Source: Diprion similis
Taxonomy: Eukaryota; Arthropoda; Insecta; Hymenoptera; Diprionidae
Direction of reading: 5' to 3'
Length of the DNA: 64,000 nucleotides
NCBI RefSeq assembly: GCF_021155765.1
Contig: NC_060114.1
Coordinates: forward strand, 21,744,501-21,808,500
This document shows, one piece after another, positions 24,807-37,000 of this stretch. Positions within the stretch are counted from its first letter, which is position 1, and each line of letters begins with the position of its first letter. Both the position numbers and the translations under genes were made by a program. The notes beneath the pieces are model-generated. The model did no database searches and was not told where the DNA came from. It saw nothing but the letters and a program-made list of their open reading frames with translations.

Positions 24807-27044
24807 TCACGAGCATCTGTCTAGAATTAATTTACCAGACTCTTCGTATTCCTGACGTGACAACCACATCTGTTGGAACGACCCGAGCGAACTTAAAATC
24901 GAACCTCCGATCCAAGCCCCGTATCGCCGTTCGCTGGAGCTATTGGCACATATTATCTTCAGTCTCATACTCTGCGAAAACGAGTCGATAAAAAATCAAA
25001 CATCATCGAAATATGGTGTAAAAGAAGGGATGAAAAATGAGGATTGTCAAAGCATAATTACCGGCGGCGTTTTGCTGACGAGATCTCTGTTGAGTCGATC
25101 GCTAAATCCCGCTAGGCAGGAGTTGCCGCCCGTTACAACGACACTGCCGTACAAACTCTGAAACAAATAGCAAAGTGAAAATACCTACTTCTCACACCTA
25201 CTTCGTCCAAGTCTTATACGGTCGTTCTAAAATTTAACACCTACAGGTCTAATGTCCATGTCGCACATCCCGACGCTCGTTGTGACCAACGGACCAACTC
25301 CTAGAATACTGGCACCGACTCCCTTCACATTACTCGGGTCGAAAAGCGCCTCCGGTATCATGAGACGAGGTGAGCCGAAGTCGTCGTTATAACCAGTGGG
25401 GAACTCGTATCGCTTCATCGGCAACGAACTCGCGATGTCCTCGTCGTAGGGGCCATCGGATATTTGCAACGTGTTCGTTTGAAAGTCCTGCAGAAGCTCC
25501 CGGACCATGTGATTCAGCCAGCTGGACGTCGGCTCTGGACCTGGACGACGCGTCCAGCGCGGTGGATCCTGCTCTCGAACGACGTCTGAAAAATTCATTC
25601 TTGTGAAGAAGGTATTTTCTCATTTTTTCCATCGACTTAGGAAACGTTTCAAATTCGTTTGCGCCCCGAATAATGACGCAATAATTATTGTGCATCATAT
25701 ACCGAGAGGTTCTCTCGACAGGACCTACTCGTTCGACTTGCTTAATTTTGATTGGCTCACATCCATTCTCCCAGCCTGAAGCAAACCTTCGTCAACCAGA
25801 AAAAATTCCCTAGAATCTCGATCAGTTGACAAGTGACAGTCAACCATAACCTCTCTCATAGAGATCTGTATTAAGTATATGGTTACGGCACCGCCATGAT
25901 CCACTTCGCAACATCCACTTTGCCTACCATGCTAGTAACACTTTCACAAAGTTGGCTGCGCATATAAACTAGGAGAGGAGCAATTTATCGAGCAGCTGGT
26001 CCTTTCAGGAGAACCTCTCGTTTTATACCTTTAGATGCGACCAAACAGGCTGGCGTCAAGTCGATATCCTTATCCTCGAGAAACTGCTTGCACTGCATCG
26101 TAATGAAGTCACCGCCCAATGGACTCTTCACTATCCCCTGGGTGATGACATATCCGTCGTGAACCGGGACAGCGCTGGTATGAGTCGCACCACTGTCGAC
26201 GACCATCGCGGTCGATCTGCCGTTTGCGTACGCTGCCAGGACGGCGTTTTTGCAAATGTACATTGCAGGTACGTTGAACTTTTCGAACATTAACTCCAAC
26301 AGCTTTTCACGCTTGAATCTGGTATTCCATGGGCATTCCGTCATCAGGATCGGGTGGTGCTCGGCGACAGCGTGGAGCCGGTTTTTGTAGGTGTATTCGG
26401 CCAACTTTTCAAACATGTCCCAATCTTCGATCATGCCATCCTTCATCAAGCTGATTATTTCCATGTCTACAGAAAAAACATGTGCCTATTATAGTCGATT
26501 GTATTTTACGATTCAATTTTTAAGAGAGGCGTGGAAAGAGAACAGTGGATGTCATTCTACATGTTATACACGGACGGTGGAACGCTGGCACCCCATGCAT
26601 GCCATACCTTTCTTGCGGACTTGTATAGCCGTGGTGTCAATGTTGAATCGTTTCTTATTCGTTTGGTTATCCTGCTGCTGATCAGCGGCATCTTCCCAGA
26701 CACCAAGGCTCGTTGGTACCTCAGCTTTTGGAGAATCCTCACCCCCATATCCCACCCGCAAGCTTTGGTGACCAATGTCAAATATAATAGCACCAACTTC
26801 GTCTGCACGGAAGAGAGTAAAAATGTGTTATGATTCAAAGAAATCACTCGCGTTTCTACTTTTTCCACCCAAACATTCCCTGCATGTTTCAACATTCCTG
26901 CTTCACTCGCATCGACATGGAAATGACAAATCAATAAGCATCAGAAGTTTCAACCTCACCTTTTAGTTAAAACGTATCCGTAATCTAAGTACTCTTATTA
27001 ATGACTGAGAGCAACTTACCACCGCCGTAGACACCACCGCTCAT
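24807..27044 (-). CDS. BAP55: Actin-like protein 6 / BAP55, chromatin-remodelling ARP
   Basis: This actin-related protein is a subunit of SWI/SNF (Brahma/BAF) and TIP60-type complexes in the nucleus. Exons: 27044-27020, 26802-26608, 26466-26029, 25585-25245, 25157-25062 and 24971-24807. The total is 419 residues, matching the family (about 425-430). The first coding exon encodes only MSGGVYGG plus one base. The next opens with [20 protein letters not shown], the ARP phosphate-binding strand region. Later landmarks are [20 protein letters not shown] (second phosphate loop), [18 protein letters not shown] and the C-terminal [20 protein letters not shown]. All exons are in phase with canonical splice sites. 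The gene converges on CLN3. Confidence 0.95.
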
Positions 27045-28366
27045 AGTAAGCAAAAATCATACGGTGCTGTCTTAACGAATGGGCGCATGCGCCGCGCGAG
27101 AGGGCGACGGGTCCATAATCAGGGACGCGAGATTCGCTGATACTGGTCTGCGCCTCCGTAACCAGGTTACTGCCAACCCCAGACCCGGGTCGACGACCTC
27201 GCCGTCGTGCAGTTCGATTCCCGGCCGGGTAAGGTATACATTATGTCTGGGCGAGGTGTGGCTGTCGTCCCGGCTCTTCTTCACATACCATAACCATCCA
27301 CATTCCCTCCGTCCCGCGTGTAATGACTGCAGATTTTTTTTTAATCTGCACAGCTTCGACATTTCACGCTTATATTGATGAATGTGTTGAGAGGGATGGA
27401 CTATTGCATTATAATCTGTCGGTGAATCGTATTCTATCACTGGTAGAAAACATTTTTTATAATACCTGTCTCGAAAACATCGTTCGCAAAGGAAATTTAT
27501 GCGCTTGATTTCCAACGAAAGTATGAAACTTTTTCGTGCAAACTATTCTGTAAGGTCATGTATATGAAAGGAAGGTATAAATCGCAATTCTGTTTTATTC
27601 ACAAAATATATTATACAATACGTTAGTGGCAATCAAGTTCGTACTTCTGATTAAATACCACGGAGAAAGTTCAGTCTAAATTCAATAAAAAGTTGCTCTA
27701 ATTGCAAAACACAATGTGTAAAGTACGACACTTATGGACAAACAAATCAAAACACATATAGTTAACAGGCATCGTAAAGTTAAGAATTAAGATTGGCACT
27801 TATACCCCGACAATCGATCACTTATATACACGATATCTAAAAAGTACAAAAAAACAACATAATTAAGACATAGAAATGTTGGAAGATTTGCAATCAACTG
27901 CGTAAAAAAAGCAACAGAAGAAGTGGTAGCATACCATTTCCTTCTTTTGTACAGCAAAACTGTTGGGCGAGGGTAAAAATATAGAAAGGTCGAAGAATAG
28001 AAGGGCCTCAATATTGAAATTTTTAACAAGCGAAAACTTAATTTGCAGAATTTAAAATATGGTGCCCGGAAGTATGGAGAGGTAAAAAAATAAAAAGGCT
28101 AGAATATGGAATATCAAAATATAGTATGGTCGGAATTCGTCTCGTTAGTATGAAATTCTTGACAGATTCTAAATTTTGCCGGTTTTTGTTCTGACCTTTC
28201 TGTATCTGGACTTTTTATATTTTCAATTTTCTTTACTTGGACTTTCTAAATTTTAATAATTCACGAATCAAATTTTCACATCTTTATAAATTCGATATTT
28301 TGGTCCTACTTTCAATCCTCTGTTCTAGTTTTTTATGCCTACCAAAACTACTTAGCCGTAGAAACG
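27045..28366. other. Intergenic region
   Basis: This stretch contains the presumptive promoter and 5' UTR of BAP55 (upstream of 27044 on the minus strand), a GC-rich SINE-like block (27130-27340) and AT-rich sequence downstream of the zinc-cluster gene. No further coding exon is supported. Confidence 0.6.
27130..27340 (+). repeat. Possible tRNA-derived SINE fragment
   Basis: GC-rich sequence amid AT-rich DNA contains GTTCGATTCCCGG (27212 onward), which matches a pol III B box and tRNA T-arm. It is preceded by CCTCGCCGTCGTGCA and followed by a unique-looking tail that ends in a T-run near 27335. No acceptor stem or clear A box can be folded, so it is not a tRNA gene. It is compatible with a decayed tRNA-derived SINE. 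The orientation and ends are uncertain. Confidence 0.35.
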
Positions 28367-30893
28367 CTAATCTGTTTGAGTCGACTGATGAGCCCTGGAT
28401 GGAATTGGAAGAACGGTGTCTCCTGCCGATAGAGAACCCTGCTGAAAGTGTTGGGTTTCCGAGGAAACACCTCGGGTAGCTGTGGAGGTACCCGTGCGCA
28501 TTCTGGCTATGGGGTCACGACCCCTAATTCTGTGCCAACTTCTGGGTCGCTTTGCAACCGGACTGCTTCCCGTATCGTTTCGGGGGCTACGCAGCTCTCG
28601 ACGATAAGGTGATACTGCGTCGTTTATTGCATCTCTTGAACGCTTACCCGGACGGCGCAGAAGCGATGTCGCCATTGTCGAAAACCTTGAAGGACTTGTT
28701 CGAGATCCTGTAGAGTTGAGCCCTCTACTCTCGGTTAAAGCCTCTGACACCCTAGTTGGAGAACCTTTCGATGGACCCGTACCTGAAATGGATTTCACTT
28801 TAGTGCATACATTGCTGGATCCATGACTGATGTACGTTTCATCCGCCAAATGATTTCCGGTTTTGTTCTTGGCCGGGAACGACTAATAGGATCGTCGCAT
28901 AAGTGGAATTGTACAACAGTTGTCAAATTTTCTACGATTGTTCGATCACCCTTACCAGGAAGTCCTCTGAAGGCGTTTCTCATGACTTGAGCCACTGCTG
29001 AAAAAATCCCACCAACATGACTTGACAACTCCGAAATATTTTTTTGAGGTTCGACGGGTGTCGTCGAAGATGTGTTTGAAGGTTCGTAATAATAATTAGT
29101 GGATGAAGCTGTGTAGCTATCAATCGATGAAATCGATCGAACTAAGCTACTGGAGGGGTGTTGAAAGTGACTAGAAACGTTGGGTAACGAAGAAGTGATG
29201 TTCTTAACCAAAGGTTTGGTTTGATCAAGTTTCTCCAGACTGGAATTGATCAGGGGTATGAGGTTAGACGTTGAAATCTCAAACCCATTCTCAACAACAA
29301 CCATCATTACGACTCTTGATGAGGTTGCTGATGGAGTTGATGAGGGAGTTTTGAACGATTCCGATTCCTCTCGATTCTCAACATTCTCCTTGTCCGAGTT
29401 GTCCTCGTTCTGTTGCACGATCCGAGCATCCGAGTCGTTTTGAACACTGCAGGCCAATTTCCCCCCGAGGATCTCGGGAGCTTCATAAAATTCTTCATTA
29501 TCCGAGACTGGGTCAACCGTACTGTCGGCCATGATCTGGTGCTGATCAGAAAACCGCACTTTCTTGGATAAATATTTCGGTGCGGTTGGTGAATCCGAAT
29601 CCTTCCGAGCATCAAACATTTTTTGAAGATTATCTTGCGCTTCGGTTAAATCCATGCAAATAGAAACTTGCTCTTCCTGTTCCTCCATTACTCCCAAAGC
29701 CCGGCTGGAATTTGTCTTGAAAATTTCTCTTGAATACCCAGAACAACCCTCTGACATGCGATTCGCAATGACGGTAGACCTCGATGGTGTGTGAACACTG
29801 CCAAATGATCTTGAGCTGGAAGAAACACTACCCGCAATTGCTGAAACGCAACTGTCAGAGTTGATATCCTTTGAAGTGAGCAGTTGGCTGGTTGCTGAGT
29901 AAAAGAGCGTTGGCGATGGGTTTTCCTCGACCCTCGGGGTTCTTGGGGTTTTAAGATGAAACGATGGAAACTTGGACGTCTTATTGTTGAAATGAAATCC
30001 CGATCTTTGATCAGTGACACTGCCGTGCATAGGAGTGCTGGTGTTTCGCATTAATTCCTGGGGAAAAGTAAAACCCTGCAAGCTGTGAAATTCCGAATCG
30101 ATAGAGGGCGATTCTTTTCGACAAGACGTTGGACACGACAGAGTTTTTGTGATAGGCGACGGCGTAACTTGTGCAGAAAGTTTTTTCACCTGATCCGGAG
30201 GTAGAAAGTTGCAATTTTTTTTCTGCCGCCAGAACTCACATCTTTCAAAGTTTTCTAAATCCGAACTGCTGCGGTATATCTGACCGCACAAGACGCACAT
30301 CAACGGCAAATGACGGATAACCAAGTGGCAAAGGAAGTTTGCATCCTCGAATTTTTCGAGTGGTAATTTTTTTGACAAACAAAGACAGCAATCCGCGTCC
30401 GTTTTCGGCCTTGGGTGCTTCTTCTGTTCGTGTAACTCACGGCAACTACTGCAGCAAAACAGTTTCTTGCAGCTGTGACAACGGTTATCCTGTTGACAAT
30501 AAAGCACACAACTTTAATTGGTGTCAGTGTCGGATGCCCAAGTGATTGAAGGAGTCAGTACTTAATCTTACAACCATTAACCGCATAACGTAATTGATTT
30601 ATCAACTTTTATTCAACATAACTAATATCCTTTCACTGTGATAACAGTTCTATAGCGTTAGTACAGTTCTTTCATAACATTCTTTAACCTTCAATGGCAC
30701 GAGTAAGTTTTCAAAAATCACGTACCGTTGGAATTAGTCAAATTGTAAAGAATTCCACAGACACTACGCGTTGCAAATTCCACTCTTCATCGTATAACAG
30801 AAAATATAACTTCATGTGACAATCGAACCGAGGGGTTTCCGTTTAATGTAGAGCATTATTGGGATATATAAATACCTCAATCAATGGATTCAT
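28367..30893 (-). CDS. Uncharacterised protein with two Cys/His zinc clusters
   Basis: Three exons (30893-30876, 30489-28956, 28782-28367) join in phase to 655 residues. The first coding exon is only 18 bases (MNPLIE). Residues about 8-110 hold two metal-binding-like clusters: CHSCKKLFCCSSCRELHEQ with a following H, and CCLCLSK...CHLVIRHLPLMCVLCG. The remainder is Ser/Thr/Pro-rich with acidic patches (DNSDKENVENREESE). It ends in a basic region (RRPGKRSRDAIND, PVAKRPRSWHRIRGR) resembling nuclear localisation signals, and a C-terminal QSTQTD. The layout (N-terminal zinc clusters, long disordered Ser/Thr-rich tail, similar size) recalls the nuclear-lamina protein Young Arrest (fs(1)Ya) of flies, but that is a weak analogy. 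The gene lies 238 bases downstream of the TRM7-like gene on the same strand. The apparent frame change near 28.8 kb is explained by an intron (28783-28955). Confidence 0.75.
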
Positions 30894-31126
30894 GCCTGCG
30901 CTTCGGTCAACTTGACTAACTACAAAGTTGTTTACGTCTGTTACTGCCTGATCTGCCGGCTTGTTGCCGGATACATATTACCATAGTTCGCGCGACTCCT
31001 TACTACTACCGATTCCAGCGCTATTGGTGGCCGGAGATCAAAACAAAAGGAGAAAAGAAAAGCGAAAGTTTAGGCTGTTGGAACTGTAATGAATAAATCA
31101 AAAGCCTTTTAACATTTTGTCAGTAA

Positions 31127-31132
31127 TTTATT
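31127..31132 (-). terminator. Polyadenylation signal overlapping the FTSJ1 stop codon
   Basis: The forward sequence TTTATT reads AATAAA on the minus strand and overlaps the TAA stop at 31131-31133. If used, it would give a very short 3' UTR. This fits the close spacing to the next gene on the same strand, which starts at 30893. Confidence 0.45.
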
Positions 31133-32452
31133 AGTGGAATTCATCATCAATTTCATTTAATGCTTTTTCGTCAGAGGTGGATACTGTAGCCGATGGCTCT
31201 TTTTCTGGAGAACTGGATACAGTGCATTTTTCTTTGAAGGCAGCAATTGAGGATTCCGGTTCATTAAAGACGGTCAGACTTGTTCCAGGTTTTTTCAGTT
31301 GCAGTTTTCCTTTTTCCAACAATGCTATCGCCTCTTCGTATGGCGGAGATATGGGGGATTGATTGGGCTCATGATACTTGTACTCCTTTCCTTCGTACTA
31401 AAATATTTACAATAAATTGTTGAAGTTCAGAGAAACGTAACAACATACCAGAGTGAATTCGACAACAAATTAATAGTAGTAATTTTACCTCAAGTGAGTA
31501 GCAAGCATCTGAATCAGGTTGACTTAAATCACCGCATACTACAAAAGGTACAACATATCTGTTGATTCCGGTTAACTGATTGAAATCGCAATGCTCGTGG
31601 GTAAGCAAAGGGTTCAGCATATGTGGCTGGTAGCCTTCTGGCGGAGAGTAGTTTTTGCATACAACAAAAGCTTCGATGCTAGAATTTCTCGAACTTCTTG
31701 GCTTAGTGCAGTAGACGTCTTTGAAAAAGATTTTCAACTGCGAATACAGTAGCGAAATATCTTTACCGCGGAAAATTTTTGCCACAAATATACCACCTGG
31801 TTTTAAAATATGAGTGGTAATATTCAACGCAGCCAAGAGTAGCTGAGACTGAATATATATATCCATGTCATGGAGGCCGGTAACTGAAAAAATATATCGT
31901 TAGGATAATTATTGTGTACGTGGAAAATACTCTGAACTTACCATCCGGTGCTCCGTCGCAAGCAACCAAGTCGGCATGCTCGTTTCGAAAGTGTTTTATG
32001 ATTTCTTCAGCAGTACTAACTTTGGTGATGTCTCCTTGAATTTGTACAACACCGTCAAGTGGTGCCATAGCTTGCAAATCGACTGCGACAATTCTGGCTG
32101 TTTGATTTTCATCTTTACTGAAATTAAAGGGAGAATCATTAATTTAGGTAAAGAATATTTATCAGCTGTATCGGTACTCACTTCAATTTTCGTGACAAGA
32201 CCTGACTCCAGCTCCCAGGCGCGGCGCACAAGTCTACAGCCTTGGTTACACCTACAAATATGTGAAATTATGCCAGTTTCATGTTTCCAGGACTATAATA
32301 GAAATTGGAAATTCATGCTGCTGTTTTTTACCCTCAAATATGTGAAACTCTGAATCAATTTGAAGAAGTTTAAAAGCACTTCTCGCTCTCCATCCTTCCT
32401 CCTTAGCCCGTCTATAGTAAATATCACGTTTATCCTTTGAAGTCTTCCCCAT
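31131..32452 (-). CDS. FTSJ1: tRNA 2'-O-methyltransferase, TRM7/FTSJ1 family
   Basis: This SAM-dependent RrmJ/FtsJ-fold enzyme is expected to 2'-O-methylate positions 32 and/or 34 of the tRNA anticodon loop. Exons: 32452-32332, 32251-32182, 32117-31942, 31883-31489 and 31397-31131. The total is 342 residues (family about 320-330 plus a tail). Motifs: [20 protein letters not shown] at the start, [10 protein letters not shown] (first catalytic Lys), [11 protein letters not shown] (SAM motif I), LVACDGAPD (catalytic Asp), [11 protein letters not shown] (Lys) and [12 protein letters not shown] (Glu), so the K-D-K-E tetrad is intact. The end is an acidic, Ser-rich tail. Flies have two paralogues specialised for positions 32 and 34; which one this is cannot be told here. 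An AATAAA on the minus strand (31127-31132) overlaps the stop codon. Confidence 0.95.
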
Positions 32453-34044
32453 GTCTCATGGTTTACGCTGAAAAAATACGCTCCAACAAAAAATTTCTAT
32501 CCACGTGAGAGTGACGGTATATTACAGGTTATGTACACTATTTTCTGAAAATTGGCTAATTGGCTCTCACGCGGAAGTGAAATCATTCACGGTTTATTGA
32601 TGCAGGCGATTCGCACTGGTTTCACATTTTAACAATAGAATTAAATGGCGGTAGCCAACAGTGGCAACAAATTTCGTTGTGATGTCACTACTACTTGTTC
32701 ATTTACCATGAGATATACATTATACGTCTGTTTAGTGTTTACAACAGCATTGTGATTACAGCGCCCCTTAGGACGATGAGGAGCAAGTAGTAACCTATGG
32801 TAGTAACTGTCGCATGTCAATGATTGAACAAGTCAGGGGGGGGGGGGGGATAACAAAAGATGCACGCGTTCGTGTTGTCACTTGTCACTGTGATTTGGCA
32901 CGCAACAGGTCCTGAATCTGGATACTGAGAGTAGCAATTTCTAAGCTTAAGCTAGATCTCATGCACTGAGATGAAGAACGTTTCCAGTCTATTATGGCGA
33001 TTTTTCGGTGAGTTAAAGGACTTGGCCTAAATATGTCGCAATATTGTTATTTTTCTTATTATTTGACACAACGTATTGCGGTTAGTTTTACTGTACAGAA
33101 ACGTCGATAAATCGACACGGCAAGAATTATTATCGTATCATTGTGAGATTGAATATTCCTCTTTGCTGGAAATGTTATAGTACGACACGAATCCGACGAA
33201 ATAAAAATACGACGCGTCTCTAATAATTCCACGTGATTTTGGTCGCGACGGGTGTAGGCGTTGCATTTCTTTTGACCTAAATTGTTAGGATTTTACGTTG
33301 CACGTCTTTATTCAGTCTTTAGGCTGTAGTACAGGTTGCAGGTATGTAATAGAGGTAATTTGCAAATTATAACAAGGTGAGCAAAGCGTATAATATGAGG
33401 AATTATGAAATGAGCGACGAAAAATAATTTTCAAAATTCTTCCCAAAGGTATCTAATACTTCGGTCGACTATTTATGTGCGTTCACTGTATTCGAATAAT
33501 TCTTACACTGCAGTATCCCACACTTTGTGAATATGATGGTATGTCTGTATGATATTATAATTTTCCCAACACGAGACAAAAAACAATGGTTTAAATAAGA
33601 ATCGGAGCGTGTTAAAAAAAATGCTAACTTCATATAATTAAAACATCAATTTGATTGTTTAATTTTAGGCAGCGTATAGCGATTAGCATTCGAATAATAA
33701 TTACGAATGTTTTACATACATATACATATATATTTAAATATATGATAACGTAACATTGAAAAAAAAAACGAACAACAAATAGTAATAGCCGTATTTGCAA
33801 TACATGTAGCAATAGTCAATTGGTGAATTTCGTTACGTACGTATAATAATCATTCATTAAATACAAAGTATGTACGATATGAGTTAACGTCATTTATAAA
33901 TAATATACCTAAACTCTATCTTACATTTCCTTTCGTTTTGTATAATTTATTATAATTACAGTTAAACAATTGTCTATTATCGTTATGCTTACCTAAATTA
34001 TTATATTTCATTAAGCCCTAATAATTGCTAGAGGAAACATCCGA
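32453..34044. other. Intergenic region
   Basis: This lies between the TRM7-like start and the RhoGEF stop, both on the minus strand. It includes a G homopolymer at 32836-32849 and AT-rich sequence. No coding exon is recognised. The TRM7-like promoter should lie within the first few hundred bases. Confidence 0.6.
32836..32849 (+). repeat. Poly-G tract (about 14 G)
   Basis: An uninterrupted G run in otherwise AT-rich intergenic DNA. Its length may be affected by sequencing or assembly error. Confidence 0.8.
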
Positions 34045-37000
34045 TTATGTTTCTCCGTCTTCTTGTACATCCTCCTCTGGAGAAGGGAGCTCAGCTCTTG
34101 TGGCCAATTGCAATGCGTTTACCCACCTGGAACAATGACAAGAATTCGTTCGTATGGTAAGATTCCTAGTAAATAATAAATTTCTACTAAACTTCTCACA
34201 ATGCACTACTTATATGTTGTCTATACACTAACTTCTCGTGGTCCTGGTGGGTAAGTGCCTGGAAGTAGTAACTTTTCTTCGAGTGATGAATTTTAAAAGC
34301 ATCCTCCCGATCCCTGAAACTGAGCAGATCCTCTTCTGGAAGTTCCGAGCCTTCGGTGACAGCAAAACCGGGCATCGGCGTAGCCGTCATGGCCAAACTA
34401 TCCGTATCAGACTTAAAAGAGTAAAGAACGAAGTCTGCATGCAGCGCGAACCACCGTTTGGTCCATGGTTTGCTGGCCTGCGTCTTGAGCAACAAATAAC
34501 CGGATAATACTGACGTCGCCCTCGCTGATACTTGGAGCAAACTTTGTGCTGGTCCTGCCGGTGATGAGGGCGATTTTTTCAGCGGTTGCGTCAATGCCGC
34601 GTGACACAAACGACATACTCTCATATTTTTGTTGTCCTCAAACAACAGCTTCTGATTTGAACACTTGCTACAAACCACCTGAAAATTTATCCAGGTTTAT
34701 TGAAACATGTATTCACTTCGAATTAATTTCCATATAATTTGGCATTGCCGCGCGATTCATTTTCAAAATTCATGATTAAGATAATAATAGGAGAATAAGA
34801 TGCGCCTACTATTCCACAAGCTCTGCAGTTGTGCTTCCTTTTCATGACGGAAAAAATTGCCTCGCAGACCATGCACCTCGTCACATCGTCGGCGGTGACT
34901 AGAGTTGATTTAGTCTCGCCGGTTTTGAGACTAGCCTTTCGCCTCAGGATCTCTTGCATTGTTTTGAATAGGGCCTCCAGCCAAGCTGCCTTTCCCTCCG
35001 CTGTGTGAGTGTATAATTCAACACTTTTCTTCTCATCCCTTACGTAAAACGTATTTGCCGTTTCTAAGTTGTCTCCTTCGATAACTTCGAGGTTCTCGAC
35101 CATGAATTTAGCTCGCAGTCGATACAGTGGTCCAGGTATCAGTCGCATGGAACACAGCAACAAGACATCGCTGAGCTGCGAAAAAAGCTTTGTTAGCGAA
35201 AAATTACAACGACGAATTACGTAAAACGCAAACTCAAGTGAATAAAATTCTCGCGTGACTGCAAAATTCTCGGTCATGTAGTAAGTTTTCGGATTCCGAT
35301 CATGTGACTAACCAGAAACAAGTATCTCTCCTGATGATCGCCACTTCTAGCTGATATTTTCACGATTTTTCCCTCCTTCACAAGCTCTCGTGTTGCACTG
35401 ACAAGATCGATGGCGTCGTAAATGCTCTCCTGTATCTCGAGTAGTTTTTTAAACTTGTCGATTTTTTTCATTGCTTCGTTTGTATGATTGGCGGCTGTCG
35501 AAACTAACTCCAAGGCTCCTGCAAATGAACGTCACAGTTGAGACAAGAATTCACTGTCTGCGTGTAGTGGTCAAGAAAACTCAATCTGTTATCTTTTATT
35601 TAGTAATTCAGCTCAATTTCTAAGACATCCACTCTATACTTGTGCCTCCTTAAATTTTTCAGTAGTTAGGGTATTTTTCTCTTGAGGAGAATTTATTATG
35701 CCGTAAAGGTGGCGTCCAAAAACTTACTTTTTGTATCCTCGTAGTCAGGACTGTCTTCGGCAAGGTTTTTCAAGTAATCCTTGAGAAGTAATTCATAGCG
35801 AGGCAGTCGTTGAATCGGACTCAGCATGTGATGGGCCAATGAAAGCTTTGCGCATTCGTCCCGTTTTTGTATGTCATTAACAATCGCCGCAAACCTTGGA
35901 ATCTTCTGTTGCAGTGTATTTATCAAGTTCATCGCGTAATCAAAGTTCTTCACGTACTCTGTATACATTTTCAGAAATGGTGCAAAATTCTTCATGATAT
36001 CCCCTATTCTAGGATCATCGTTCCACAATTGCATACGGCCTTCAAGCTGTGGCAAAAGAAACTCGTTATGAAACTTGTATATCGATTTTATGTTCGAAAA
36101 CATATGCTGCACTGTTTCCGGCGGAAACATTGGATGAGCACGATTTTCCTGGTCCACTTTGAACTGAAAGACTTGATCTATCAGGTGCAAGATGTTCACG
36201 TAATTTCGTTCGGTGGTCAGCAATTCGTTTGCTATGTGATGACATTTTTTTTGCTTTTCATCCAACCCATCCTTTTCCGCTTTTATCTTTAGCTCCGAGC
36301 TCAATTCCGTTTCAACGTACACCCTCGTCGACGACTCGACTTTTGAAGATTCAGCACTCAGCTCCTCCGCCTCCTCTTCACTATCAGATTCGCTGATCGC
36401 GTAAGTATCGAGCTCGTATTGATGCGAAGTCCTTTCCGCGACGACGTACCTGTTCAATGTTGGAAATGAAACATCATTAGGCCATTGAAACTTTAAGATG
36501 CACGAGGTTTTTTAGTTTCTGTTTTGAAAAAAGCATCCCTCAATCCTTTTCTAGTGTCTGACTTCATTGTAATAATTGTTTAAAGTTAGGTTAGGTTTTC
36601 ACCCTACCCCAAGGCTAGAGTAATCATAATGACCTGTAAATAACTATACCGCACTAAGTTTCTGATTATTATTAATTCGAAAAAAGGAAACCTATTGGGC
36701 CCTGGATAACGGATGTATTAACGGGAAGTCGTACCTGTTTGTACTCACTGTCTCCAAGCCATAGTAGAAGACACTGGTTCTTGTCTGTTTATGGTAGTGC
36801 GGTGGAGCATCGACACTCCACCGCCACCAGTTCGTTGATAGCATTTCACAGTGTCGATAACTGACTTAATATAACTGTAAATATGTGTCTGTCATTGTTT
36901 AGTCGCATAGGAAACGATTTTTGATAGCTAGAACTCATGTCTCCATATTTATTTGATGAGCAAGTGATCGTACGAATGGTTAAATAAACGCAGAACGATT

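Noticed and set aside
28795-28850. Apparent frameshift in the zinc-cluster gene, with two overlapping reading frames.
   Set aside because: A strong GTAAGG donor after 28956 and a TTTCAG acceptor before 28782 give an in-phase intron, so no frameshift or pseudogene is needed.
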